From assembly GCA_022385755.1 (NCBI GenBank), contig MU278358.1, positions 139,133 through 203,132 of the forward strand: DNA of 64,000 nucleotides, given 5' to 3'. Numbering within the stretch: position 1 is the stretch's first letter; each line of letters opens with the position of its first letter. The notes beneath the pieces are model-generated. The model saw only the letters and a list, made by a program, of their open reading frames with translations. It was not told the DNA's origin and searched no databases. Below, one piece after another: positions 45,502 through 56,870 of the stretch. The translations under genes and the position numbers were made by a program. This DNA is from Trametopsis cervina. Lineage: Eukaryota; Basidiomycota; Agaricomycetes; Polyporales; Irpicaceae.

Positions 45502-45616
45502 TCAAAAAACATGGACCCACAAAAATGAAGCCGCAATCGACAGTCGAACCGTGCGAATTTGGTTGCGAGGGAGACAAAGAGAGGCGAGCGAGAGCTCAAA
45601 AAACGTGGACCCACAA
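45502..45616. repeat. Pair of 21-bp direct repeats upstream of the small membrane protein gene
   Basis: TCAAAAAACATGGACCCACA at 45502 and TCAAAAAACGTGGACCCACA at 45596 differ at one base and are 94 bases apart. They lie 170-290 bases upstream of the minus-strand start at 45329, so they may be duplicated regulatory sites or a small tandem duplication. Confidence 0.7.
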
Positions 45617-46183
45617 GTACACACATCCGAAAGTAGACATATAGGCGCGGTCATCCGGCGCTTCTTGTGCAATCGAACCCGAGTCTGAGATTTGTGAAGG
45701 TCCGGAAGTACACATTCAACATCGCGGAGTATTGCGCACAGCACAGATAGACACAAAACGTATTGGATGACAGAGTAGGATCACTAGAGCCCGAAACCTG
45801 GAACAGTCCGGCGAACAGAGGCTGTCTTTTTCTCATGATCAAGATTAATCCCGCAAGCAAATCTCCGTGCTTTGACAAATTTGACAAGTGAATATCGCGG
45901 GAGAACCCTATTCCTACTTCCTACATTCATTCTTTTGATACTAGAGAGATGATATCCAACAAGGTCGCGTACGTGAAGTGTCGTAATGGCCGCAGGACGG
46001 GGAGGGATACTGAAGAGACGTGTATGCCCACATTCCCACCAAGTCCCGAATCACCGTGGGTTACGTTCATCACCAACGTTCGAACAACCAAAACCCGATA
46101 CTCTTGTACACACTTTTCATCCTTTGACACTTGAGAGCTCAGCCAGAACCTTTCTGCGTAAGTAGAACGTGCAAAACGCCGCT

Positions 46184-47336
46184 CAGATAGTACGCTGCGC
46201 ATGGTATTGGAATGAGTCAGCTTAGTCCTATGCCTTCGCCTACGTGTCTGACTCACCTCTACCAGTGTCCATTTGGTCACCAGGTCTTTAATATGAGCCT
46301 CAACAGACTCCTTGCAGTCCGGGCATTCAATAGAATTCACGAGCCCGCTGAAGATGGACTCTATGCCGGCACGCGAAGTCGCTATACCGAAGCATCGAGT
46401 CAGCGATGAATCATCCACGCGCAGATAACGTACCGGGAGATGCAGCGTAAAACACCTGCGCTGCACCCAGCTGCACCGCGCGGCTGATGACTTGCCGCTG
46501 TTCCACCGAGCAGTACGACCTTGCAACGTGGGGGTAAATTCTCACGTCCAGAAGCGACTTCAGGGTGTCAACGCGCGAGCTGTGGAGCGAATGCAGCCTC
46601 TGCAGGTATCTGGTCCCCATCTTGTCCGCCAGCTCAGGCGCTATCTGGTAGAGCTTGAGATGGAGGGTGTACCCTGATGAGGCGACGGCCAGATCCTCGA
46701 GATGATTCGCGCCCGCCAGAGCGTATGTTTCTATGGGGCGGAGGAACGCGTAATCAAGCAAGGTATTGAACAAAGGGGTCCCCCGGGAGATGTAACGGTC
46801 CAGCGGCAGCATGCCGTACTTCCGCATCGCCTCAACTGCCGCTGCCAGGCACTCGAAAGTGGGTTTGTAGTGGTCGCAAGCGATACCGTAAAGAGTGTTC
46901 AACATTACGTTCACCACGTAGGAATGCTCCGGTAAAGACATTGTAATGGGGTTTTGGCGAGTTGGGTCGGCATCAGATGAAGTCAATAAGCCACCAAACG
47001 AGTTGTCAGAGGCCGAGCGGAGGCGGTGGAAGTGCGCGACGAAAACAACACGATCGATGCTGACGAGGATTGCGTTGAGAGGTGTACCGTCGATATTAGT
47101 ATTGAAGTTGAACGCGTCGGAAACCTGGATCGTTGCACTGCTATCGATGACCGTCACCTCTGAGGTGGGAGTCCCGATCTGTCATCGCTGGGTCAGCCAG
47201 TGGTCATGGTAATCACAAATGTCCCCAAAGCTGTACTCACAGGTGTGCTGAGATCAAGGTTGTCCGCCGTAATCTCGCCACCTTCGTCGTCCGACAGGAT
47301 TGTTGAGTTGAGGCTGAAATTGAAGTATTCGTCCAT
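46184..47336 (-). CDS. BTB/POZ domain protein, copy 3 (dispersed paralog)
   Basis: Minus-strand exons 47241-47336, 46434-47178, 46257-46381 and 46184-46195 sum to 978 nt and 325 aa. It starts MDEYFNFSLNSTILSDDEGG, an acidic N-terminus. The BTB core has ATIQVSDAFNFNTNIDGTPL, DRVVFVAHFHRLRSAS and FGGLL, followed by VVNVMLNTLYGIACDHYKP. The exon 3 peptide TSRAGIESIFSGLVNSIECP aligns with GIETIMNSLVEA of copies 1 and 2. The last 12-nt exon codes Arg-Thr-Ile-stop in place of Cys-Thr-Ile-stop. Exons 2-4 have the same lengths as in the tandem pair. It is intact and lies 27 kb away. Protein partner unknown. Confidence 0.85.
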
Positions 47337-47910
47337 GTGCGATCGATGACAGCGCGATGAGGTGGAGGTCCTGGTAAGCACGACGGTGGGAACCGTCCGT
47401 AATGCCCGGCACGGCGTAGGGTACTTATGCGCGGGGACCAATACCTTATCGAGGTTCTGCTTCAGGCATCATCCCCGAGTTCGAAGAGCTCACGACCCAG
47501 CGACAACGCTCTTCCGGCGCCTAGGCACGACAGAAATCTTTCAACCTCCACGATGTTTCGGACTGCGAGCAGAGCTGTGAAGACAGAGAACCGTGGCAGA
47601 CATGTTGTATCTACGTGGATGATTGCAGTAGGTCCAGTCTTGACCGGTACGTCCAAAGAGGCACATCTCCATCCAGACTTCACGGCCAAAATTGCACAAC
47701 GCGAGCTCGCTGTCCGCCGGGGCTTTCGTGCTGGATCCGATGACATCCACAGCTTATCATCATGTGTCCGAGACTTCTGGCTGAATTGTATAGCGTGCAT
47801 CAGCAAAGTAGCCCATAGAGCAAGGCCGATGATACGGACGTGTCTCTCGCCTTCGTCTTGTCTGTTACAGACCATGGTCCTCTCGTTCCATACTAACACA
47901 AAAATTCAGC

Positions 47911-48690
47911 AGGACACCTCGACACCAACGGCAACAAACTCAAGCGATACCATGGGACATCATTGCTGTCAATAGGATCCACCCCATTCAACGCATCCTA
48001 TAAATACTCAAATGCAGTGGAAGGCCAGCGAAGTCTATGGAAGCTCACCGATAGCGTGAAGACGGGACTGGAAGATGCCCGACAGTGCCCTCTCAGGATC
48101 CAGAGACGGCGAAGTGTGTTCAATAAGCCATTCCGCTATCGAAATCGAAGACCCAGTAGCGTCGAAGAGTTGTTTTCACGGAGGGGCTTGAAGGGCAGCC
48201 AGGTGGGAAATACGCAATGGAGACTCAGGTACGCTCTTTCCAATTCTATGTGAATGACGTATGGCCGGATCCACTGCTAATACTACTCACATTAAGCTTT
48301 TAGAGACTCTTGTTTACACCGATAACTTTTTGAGCCGATACGAAATCGGAAGCCGTCGACAAAAGAAAATCTCCCGTAGATTGCTCCTTCAGTACGCATC
48401 CAAGCATGAGGCACAGTGGCCGCAGCAGTCGGTGAAAATCAGTGAAAAACGAGGAGCAAGGAAAGATGACTGTGATACGGCATGCATGATACCGTCCTAC
48501 AGCCATGTTTCCTTCATCCCATATTTTCACTCCTTTGGATCACCATCCCGTGAAGAACCCGGGAGAACTTGTTGTCCCAGGAAGACTGTGGGCGGGTCAT
48601 CTCGCACTTACGGATGCGCGCCGCAGGGAGACCTGATAAGATTGATATCTCCTAGCTGCACTGGGACGTTACCACCGAAGATATGGTCGG
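47911..48690 (+). pseudogene. Possible decayed GH43-like (galactanase-type) glycosidase
   Basis: Fragments in the right order resemble a GH43 arabinanase/exo-1,3-galactanase domain. They are HLDTNGNKLK..HGTSLLSIGST (about 47915-47985, compare the DTxGN...HGxGxLxVGST opening), DWKMPDSALS (about 48065), KDDCDTACMIPSYS (about 48460, compare the DDDGTAY motif) and, 62 codons later, DLIRLISPSCTG (about 48630, compare YFLIxSxxTGW). They are in different frames and separated by stops. Spacing between the last two matches the family. This is recognition by eye on degraded sequence and could be coincidental. Confidence 0.35.
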
Positions 48691-50505
48691 GAAGAAGACG
48701 CGTACCGCCTTTCGCAACGTCTAAACATGCCACAGATGCCACTAACACGTATGTACGGCTTTGATAGTGACGAATTTGGGGAAGCAGTCTCTTTGCACAT
48801 CCCTGCCGGACACAATCGTCGTTCAGCCTGCTAGTGATTATGCAGGATCAACAAAGCAAACAGAGGTCTGATTCATGTTCACGGCTCACCTGGGGTAGTC
48901 GTACTCACAAATGTTCTGGCATAGACACTGTGCAACTTGCCAACACGGAATATGACTACGTCGTAGCCCTTTCCAAGGTGAATTGTCAGGCAGAGCGGAC
49001 CAGTGTCAAGCCATCGGCTGTTGAAGCTGCCGATCCCTTTCACATATTCTTCTGCACGTATCCACGGTGTTGCTGTGGGCCAACGTTATGGCGAGTCCAG
49101 AAAATGCAGGTTTGAGTTTGGCCATTGCATCCACGCGTCTCGCTCGTTATCCTTCGCGATCGAGACTGTAACTGTCCTAGCTCGAGTGAGACGAGTAGGC
49201 CGACATGATGTGGACACCCAGAGGTTGGATACAAGGTAGCCAGTGATGGTTGACGTGAAGTCAGGTGGTAGGAGGGAACGAGAATGGAAGGTGGTATTTT
49301 CGCAAGGACTGAGCGACAAGCGCTTCGGGATTCCGGAATGCTGCCACTTGTTTTGTCTAGAACTGAACCTCTTGCATCACAGAACTGGACCTCGACAAAA
49401 CGATCTAGGGACTCGTCTCAACCCAATGTCCCTTATAACAGCCTGTCTGCTCTTGAGTTACTCCGACGTGGTATGAGGATCACCTCAAGTTTCTCGGTGA
49501 TAAACATAGGAACAAGTGGTGCGAGGTGGGGAACAAGGCCTCTGGAACTCTCTCGTGCACGATGGAAAAGCCCAGCAACGGCCGACCTTCCCATTACCAG
49601 ATATGGCGGAAGATGCATAGCAGCAGTGGGGGGTCCCAGTATCGCTCTGCTGGAGTCGAGAACACCACGGACGCTACAGTTAGGCGTGTTTCTCTTGTAG
49701 TTTTGTGATGCGCAAGTATTAACTCTGCAGAGCGTATAACATGTCCCTTCGTTGCCACCTCATGAGGCATCCTCTCATCTGTAATATCGTGGCGTTAGCC
49801 TCTGGCGGAAGACCAGCTGTGTCTTCGATTCCTCCTCATTTGCTGTGCCAGTAATCGCTGCTATGATTGTTCGACTAAACTACGCTATTTCAAGGTCTCA
49901 ATCTACAGACGGCGGTCCTTACAGTTCTCACACAGCGCATGTCCGGTTATGACCATCCTCCTCTCTGACATCAAGCTTCCTATCGCTACTCGCCACATCA
50001 AGAACGTCCTGCAGTCATACGGGCTCCACTGCGTTGGTTATATTCTTTCCAGTGTAGAAGCGACTGTTATAGGGTTATGCCAAGCCTTACATGTCGCTTT
50101 TGTCTTCGCTGGATGCGTAAGAACCGCCTTACAACCCACATCCTACATTGGACGAATTGTGGGGCTGAACCTGTTAGTTACCTGCCGTCAGCGACTTCGA
50201 GTCGTGACCCTCCCCAAAAATCGCCTTGCAGCTCAGCAGACCACACTGGCTTCCACCGGCCCCATATAGTTGGAACATTCTTTTACATTTTTCTCGCTCT
50301 ATATAACAGCGCAGATAAGCTATTGAATGCTAAGACCGTCTGAAATCGCTCGACATGATTTAGATAGACCGTCCGGATGAAGGTGTGCCGTATTTCAGTA
50401 CGAAATTATGAGCCACCCTTCACGTTTAGGATCCAGTAGTTTGTAACGTTCTCGTTCATCTCGACCTAACACCGGAATGAGGTATCACGTCGAGGGGACG
50501 ATATA
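48691..50505. other. Gene-poor region between the glycosidase relic and the F-box gene
   Basis: About 1.8 kb in which no ORF shows a recognisable domain. No tRNA, inverted repeats or tandem arrays were noticed. The right end should include the 3' UTR of the minus-strand F-box gene. Confidence 0.4.
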
Positions 50506-52418
50506 TCATGAACTCACCGTCACAGTGCATGCCACCCATACTTCGCCTCCAGAGATAAATAACGGTTCGGAACCTCTCCAGTCGCCGATATGCTTATATT
50601 CACGATATGGGAGTGTAGTGATAATGTCCTCGTAAAACAGTGCTCCTCGCCGGATAATAGTAGGCTGTCTGACGATCCGCCCCGAAGGGAGTTCGACATC
50701 ATCCGCCTCCTCATCCGGGTGCAAACGTGAAGGTTTCTTAGTAGGAAATTGTCGTAATGAGTTCATAGTTTGCTTCTCGTTCTGTTTGGGCTGCCGGTTC
50801 GGTGCTTTCCCGGCGAACTGCAGATCCCGAGCAATGTCCAGAGGGTTGAAGTCAAGGAGTGTGAAATCTGGTAGCATAACCCGATGCCCACGGGCATCAG
50901 GTCTGCAAGAGCCGTAGTCGACAAAACAACGAGTGTTCCGCGGACCCCATGACTTCCATGGGACGTACGCATGGTGAGGTGGACCGTAAGCACTCTCTGC
51001 CGTCAGGAAAACTGAAATAGGAATGCAGTGGAGGATCCTTGTGAGGCCCACATTGCCGTATTCGCGAAGGATGGAAATGATTTGCGCATCTTCGGCACTC
51101 GCAAAAGGACGTGGAGGAGCATTCTTGCTCAACAGTCCCCCCCAGGTTCTTGCAATATTGAACGTACTACCCCCCACGGCCAATGTGTGGCTATACTGGA
51201 GTTCCGGGTACCCGAGACTTGCCACGAACTTGATTTTCTTTAAGTTGGGAGTACTGTCTGGCACGACGGTGTAGACATCAGTGGTGAAGCAACCCTCTTC
51301 CATGCAATGAAACAGAATGCAGGTCTTCGAGATGAATTGGAACGCGATATGAACATCTGCACCGTTGGTTCGAGTCATAAGCTGGATAAAAAAGGTTTGA
51401 GTATGTCCAGCTGGACAGTAAATGTCAACTCACCGCGACTACGTCTTCGGAACGACAATCCAGCAGCGCCATTCGAGTCCCCACCATATGGTTCTCCATC
51501 TTCACTGAGGTGAACAATGTCATCACAGCTATGACATCGCCTTGACAGCTCATAGACTGGCTTAACCATCGTTCGTCTATTCGCCAGCCGTCCGTTTCAA
51601 AGAGTGTATCGGACAGGATAGACCCGTCTAATATAGATACTCTCCAGAGCCTAGATAGACGTGAGTTTGAGACAGTGCGCTGACGTATATCAACCGTACC
51701 TATAGCCTGTTTTCTCGTGTATAGGCCTAGAGTTGCAGAGGTAGAGGATGCCCCGTGACGGCTCCACAACGAAGCTTTCGAAAACGAACGGGAAGGAAAG
51801 TCGCCATGTATCCACGATAGCAGACCCGTCCTCTGCGCGCTCAAAGCAGACACACTGGACAGCATTCCAGTGCGACCACTTGGTACGATCCAAATCGCCT
51901 TCTCTGAGAGACCTCACCCATACGTTATCGTAGTACTGGTGGTACAACTTGTTACCGTGCTCCCATTCGAAGGAGGTACGGCTCCAAGATCCGTGAGGTG
52001 GTTTCCAGGATTTCTCGTGAGAAACCAGTGCTTCAAACCGAGCCCCGGTTCCCATCATGTTATTCAAATTGTTATCCTTGCGAGCAGCCACATAGAGCTC
52101 GATATGATACCTCATTTCTGGAGTATCATCGATAACTCGTTGAAACCACCTGCATGCCTAGCGCAACAAAATCAATGAGTGTTCGGTTTCAGTCAAAAGA
52201 CAATCGTATTCACGTACGAGACGACAGCTCAACGTATCCGCCAGTGACAACTGTTGGAATATTGGCAAAAGCAGTTCAATAGGTAGATCATTGCGAGGGC
52301 TCGCTATGGCGCTGCTGCCGGGATTGGCACTAGGACATCCTGGGCTTTGGTGGGCTTTTCGTCCAAAGGATAAGAAACGAGTGAGGCGTTCACTCGCGCG
52401 ACTTGCGAAGTGAGCCAT
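50506..52418 (-). CDS. F-box protein
   Basis: Probable substrate adaptor of an SCF ubiquitin ligase. The first ATG on the minus strand is at 52418 (MAHFASRASERLTRFLSFGR). The F-box is RNDLPIELLLPIFQQLSLAD, and after an intron (about 52159-52216) continues ACRWFQRVIDDTPEMRYHIE (about 52270-52090). The remainder is a long C-terminal region of beta-strand character in three more exons to 50506, with FVVEPSRGILYLCNSR, LSDTLFETDGWRIDERWLSQ, GTRMALLDCRSEDVVAV and GPRNTRCFVDYGSCRPDARG. These resemble the propeller-like C-terminal halves of agaricomycete F-box proteins. About 550 aa. Exact 3' end uncertain because a GTGAGT donor lies next to the TGA at 50506. Confidence 0.75.
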
Positions 52419-52714
52419 TACGTAATACACGATATCAAGTGTGTCAAGTGTGCTGAATCGTAGCGGTCGGAAGAAGGCCTCGACGAACCCGGTTTCTGTT
52501 CACAGACCTACTCAGACGAGCCGGCGCTGGCTACATTTGCTACTGTTGGGAGCCTATCCCGCGATCAATACCTGTCAACTCATTACAGACGAAAATGACA
52601 ATTAAGTGGCATCCCGCCCAGTACACCCGGACCGTACGTGAAGAATAATAGTTTACAACAAAACGCCCGCACAAGACAACCCATCGCTCAAGAGTGGTAG
52701 CATCCATCTCAGTT

Positions 52715-55385
52715 TTAGCCCGAAGGGGGAGACCACAACCTCCTAGAGAGCCTCCTGCTTACTCGGCTCACCCCAGCGCCCCATTCATTTACCGGAGGAA
52801 GGTTGAACGCAGCCCTGTATGCATCTGGGCTAGCCGCATTTTCGTATCCATCCTCGCCGTCCATGATGATCCGCATCGTCCGCGGGTCAATCCTGAACCT
52901 CTTATTCTCGAGGGCTTGCAGCATATCTGACTCACGATGCCGTCCCGCAAGGACTTCACCCAGGCCAGTCTTGCCACCAAGCGAGACAGCAGATGCAATC
53001 GTCCCGGGTGCGTGCGCCAGACGAAGGATGCTCCGTTCTCGCCTGTGCCAGAGGTGGAGTATGGTACCGAATACGGCGAGGATGAACATCGCACTAGCGA
53101 GAAGATGTACAGCAACGTCGCTAAAGACATGTATTTATTGAGCAGCTGACCATGTGGATGCGACAATGACATCCATACCTGAGGAAAAGACGTTTGTGGA
53201 TAGTTTGAATGTCGACATCAATGGGTTGCTGGAAATTGAGGAAGTATACAGTGCTGGCAACTAAAGCAAGATACGTTGTCTATGGAGATATGTCACCCGT
53301 CAGCTTTTATCGAGCATTGAATGAGAAGAAGGACAAACATAAACGTCAGTCGACAGGCTTGCAAACCTATTATTCTGGAATGAAGATGTAAGACCTTCAT
53401 CTGAGTTCTGTGCAGCTTGGAAAACAGCAGCAGGAAGCGACAATTGGATGGCACCCTGTCGCTGTTCCGTGAAGCTATCGGGTGCACCCAACTCAAAGAA
53501 CATGCCATTGTAAGCGCGACCATCCAAGGGATCGCCGGTCACGTTGCCAGGGAATTGCTGGGAGGTAACGTGCGAACCGAGGGGACCCAGAGTCTGTACG
53601 TCGGTGACGTTGCCGGAGGCGACATCGATGGATACGGTGGCATCAAAGAACGATACTGAAGGAGAGCACATCGACAGAGACGCCATCGCTGCTGGCTGGT
53701 AGGTGAAGAACCAGAAGATGACAGGGCGGAACTGTTCTGGGATGGCGGTAAGGGAGGCACAGTCTGCGGTGTCGGGAACTGGGTCAACGCCTACGCACGG
53801 AGTGGAATATAAGTACATTCCGATGAGTGCAGTGCGTCGGGGGTGCTACACACCGAACAGATTCACAGCTGTCTTGTTGACGCTCCACGAGAAAGAGCAT
53901 CCGTTGAAGATAGCGCTGTTGTTCCATGAACCATTTCCGAGCTGTTGCATGTTAACCTATAAGAAGGATCGTCAGACTACGAAATTGCAAACATTCGTTT
54001 GGTTGAATCTTACCGATCCACCATCGGGCCCGACACAGTTCGTTTGGGTTCTGACAACGGTGGTATTTGCCGTGACGGTCCCGTTAGGGATGTTCGGGAT
54101 CTGTCGCTTCATGAGGATACGCGGAGGTCACACGATGCCATGACGGACCTTAAACGGGGCGACCGTGAACTCTTGGCGCACGAAACTAGGATCTCCAACA
54201 CCGAAGCGCACGTTTGCAGATGCATAACCCGCTGCGGTTAGGAAAGCTAAGAAGCCAGGACGTATTAGTCGTATGATCAGCATACAGCCTACTTGTATTC
54301 CTTACAGGATAGATCCTGGAAGTTTGCGTCTTGATTCAAGCCGATAGAGGCGAGACTTGTTGTAGTGGTGCCTATGTGCCAAGAGATTAGACGTCGAAGA
54401 TACGAGAGGTAAGGGAGGACGCACGAGGATCAAACGAGAAGACATCCTGCACATTGAATAACGCCGCAGCCAAAGGCTGGAAGCAAAGGGTAATTATAAC
54501 CAGGAGGGAGCCAAGGGCAACGAGCCAGTGATTGTTGTGTGCCGCAATAGTCCATACGTAGAACGTGCTACGATGATATCGTTAGCGACCTGATATGATA
54601 ACCCGAATTAGCGAACGCACTGGTTACGGGTGTAATCAAGCAGTAAACTGCGCTTGGGCGGTGCATCGCCTTTCGCGAGATCGACATACGGCTATTCACG
54701 ATACTTTGAGTCAGTTTACAACGGAATACTGGGGGTGAGGCTGACCTGAAGCCTTCTGATCTCTACGTCTGTCCATGTCCAGAACCCAGCGAATACCATA
54801 GAAATTGCTACAGGAGGAAGGGTCTGCAGTGAGGGTTCAGCTTCGTTCAGGGATGAAAGCGTAATGCATACATATACATAATGCAGAACTCCACCTTCCG
54901 AGGTGAAGGTGCCCTTGGTACTCCATCCTAAGTCGAGTTTAATGATGAAGGAACAGGAGCCAGCGCAGAAATCGGATGGGCGCACCATGATTCTTCTTAC
55001 TGAAGTGCAAAGCAACCTCGAATGCAATTCCTCCCCCAGCCATGAGCAACACCAGCGGAATCCAGAACCATAATCGCAGCGGAATGGGTGTCCACTGGTC
55101 AAATAACACAGGGGTCCCTGCATCGTCGGTGATGAGGGGTTCTATTGTTTGCATAGTGAGACTCTGCAATGGTGTATCATGTTCACGAATCTGCTCACCG
55201 TGTGCGCGTGTGTTCCCAGCAGACCAAGCCTCCTTCTCAGTGTCTGATAAGAACGACGGCAGACCATTCACTTCTGGGCGACTTGCATTATTGTCGGCAC
55301 CGACTGGGTACGAAGCATACTGCGTCTGATCCGCTAGGGGACTACGGTCTCCAGCAGTGTAACGCAAGGGCTTATGGGATCTCAT
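52715..55385 (-). CDS. DUF3433-type multi-span membrane protein
   Basis: Large fungal membrane protein family of unknown function. The start chosen is the ATG at 55385 (MRSHKPLRYTAGDRSPLADQ). The frame is open further upstream without family-like sequence. In order: a first helix PLRLWFWIPLVLLMAGGGI (about 55060); VAISMVFAGFWTWTDVEIRR (about 54790); the DUF3433 motif PYVDLAKGDAPPKRSLLLDY (about 54690); HWLVALGSLLVIITLCFQPL and NVQDVFS (about 54430-54525); an extracellular-type domain with a conserved internal part (53300-53850) rich in Cys, Phe and Asn-x-Thr sites; and a last helix near 53170-53040 followed by a basic tail ending RRLSRRLWSPPSG at 52715. About ten exons. Confidence 0.72.
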
Positions 55386-56870
55386 TAGAGCCCGCCAATA
55401 CCAGTAGGCTATGTAAAAGTGCAAATACCTGAAAAGGAGGTTCGGTGGCTGGGGACCCATTGGACTCAACGTTCGCCGCCATGGCTCAACGGAGAGATTG
55501 TACAGTTGCGGGCGCACCGAAAGAAACTGATCAAGGAGATGATGACAGTCCGGGGGCAAGAGGCATAATAGGGCAGAGTCCGTGAGTAAAGCCCTGCATG
55601 ATGAAACCCGCTTCTGACCGCAACCTCGTCCAACTGACAGTCGCGAGGCCAAATCAGGCGCTACTCGAGAGATGAAACCGCGAGCGCTCCGCACACACCG
55701 CATGCTATCCGCTTTGCGTACACCAATAGAAACTTGCCCGCCTCTGTTTTATGGCTCATCCTAATGCTTATTACGAATAGCATAGGAAAGTGTTCAGCTC
55801 TCAGAGTCAGCTCAAGCGTCCTGCACGGAGAACATGCTGATACTGGCTAGAAACTCTGATGCAACAGATGGAGAAGTTTGTTCCAGAGGCATGCATGAGA
55901 ACTATTGCCTTGTACAGTATGTACTTATCATACAAAGATATCAAAGGTGCCACAGTATCAGCCGGCAATGTCACAAGAGACCATCGTACACAGTGATATG
56001 ATTTGATATCGAGTTAGGTTTGACGAAGGGCGGGGCGCGCGGCCAGGATAAGTGTGGGTGCCAATAGAACAAGACTGCATGAAGCAACTATTCATGAGTC
56101 CCTGTGAATGCACCGAAGATTCCTTGCTCTGGCACCTTCAACTTGAACAAAACAATCGACGGGTGCAGATTGCATTGCTCAAACGATGCGGGGTGCCCTC
56201 CAAACACCGGGCAGCCAGCCGAAGCAGAGATGGTACATGCAAGTCTCTATGAGGTCGAACAGAGTTGCTTTAGACTCTCGTTATAGCATGCAAAAGGTAG
56301 GCGACTCACCAAGGGCTAACGCCAACTCGAACACCGAATTCACTCATGGAATAGCATCATGGGTATGCGGTCATTCAGACTTACGAAACATATCATCTGC
56401 AGAGAAACACTAGGCTTGGGGCAACGCAGATGCAGAAAGTTGTTGTTTCCTGGAACGCGCAATCGCACTGCAGTTGGTCGTGGTCGGCCACTCGGAGTGA
56501 AGGACAGAACGCTTGGGCCCAGATTTAGGCTTGCTGACTGGAGGTGGTTTCAGTCACGTGATACGCCGGTCCGGTGGTCCTAATGTCTTGGCCCCAAGCC
56601 GGCGAAGTGGATGCTGAGTCCTTTTCGCCTTCTCCTTCATCGTCGCCTGCGGGGTCCGCTACCCTCTTTCAACGACATCCGAGAACAATAGCCAAAGGGT
56701 ATCACCCGTAGAAAGCTTGCCGTTTAGGTGAGTGATCCGCACGTGTAGCCGACGGTCTGCACAGCTCCTTACAAAGGTGGCCCAGATTTGGCCGGAAAAT
56801 GGCCGCAGAACCACAACAGGTATATATACCACTGCAAGTAGCGTACGCCCTCTCATAACCACATTCACTC
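55386..56870. other. Divergent intergenic region with promoter elements
   Basis: About 1.5 kb between the minus-strand DUF3433 gene and the plus-strand F-box gene, so it holds both promoters. ORFs here lack domains. A CACGTG E-box is at about 56555 and a TATA box at 56820. No repeats or RNA genes were seen. Confidence 0.45.
56820..56829 (+). promoter_or_regulatory. TATA box of the single-exon F-box gene
   Basis: GGTATATATACC, a palindromic TATA element, lies about 45 bases upstream of the ATG at 56871. Confidence 0.55.

Noticed and set aside
56553..56562. CACGTG E-box as a functional regulatory site
   Set aside because: A single six-base site about 310 bases upstream of the start is too common by chance to claim function.
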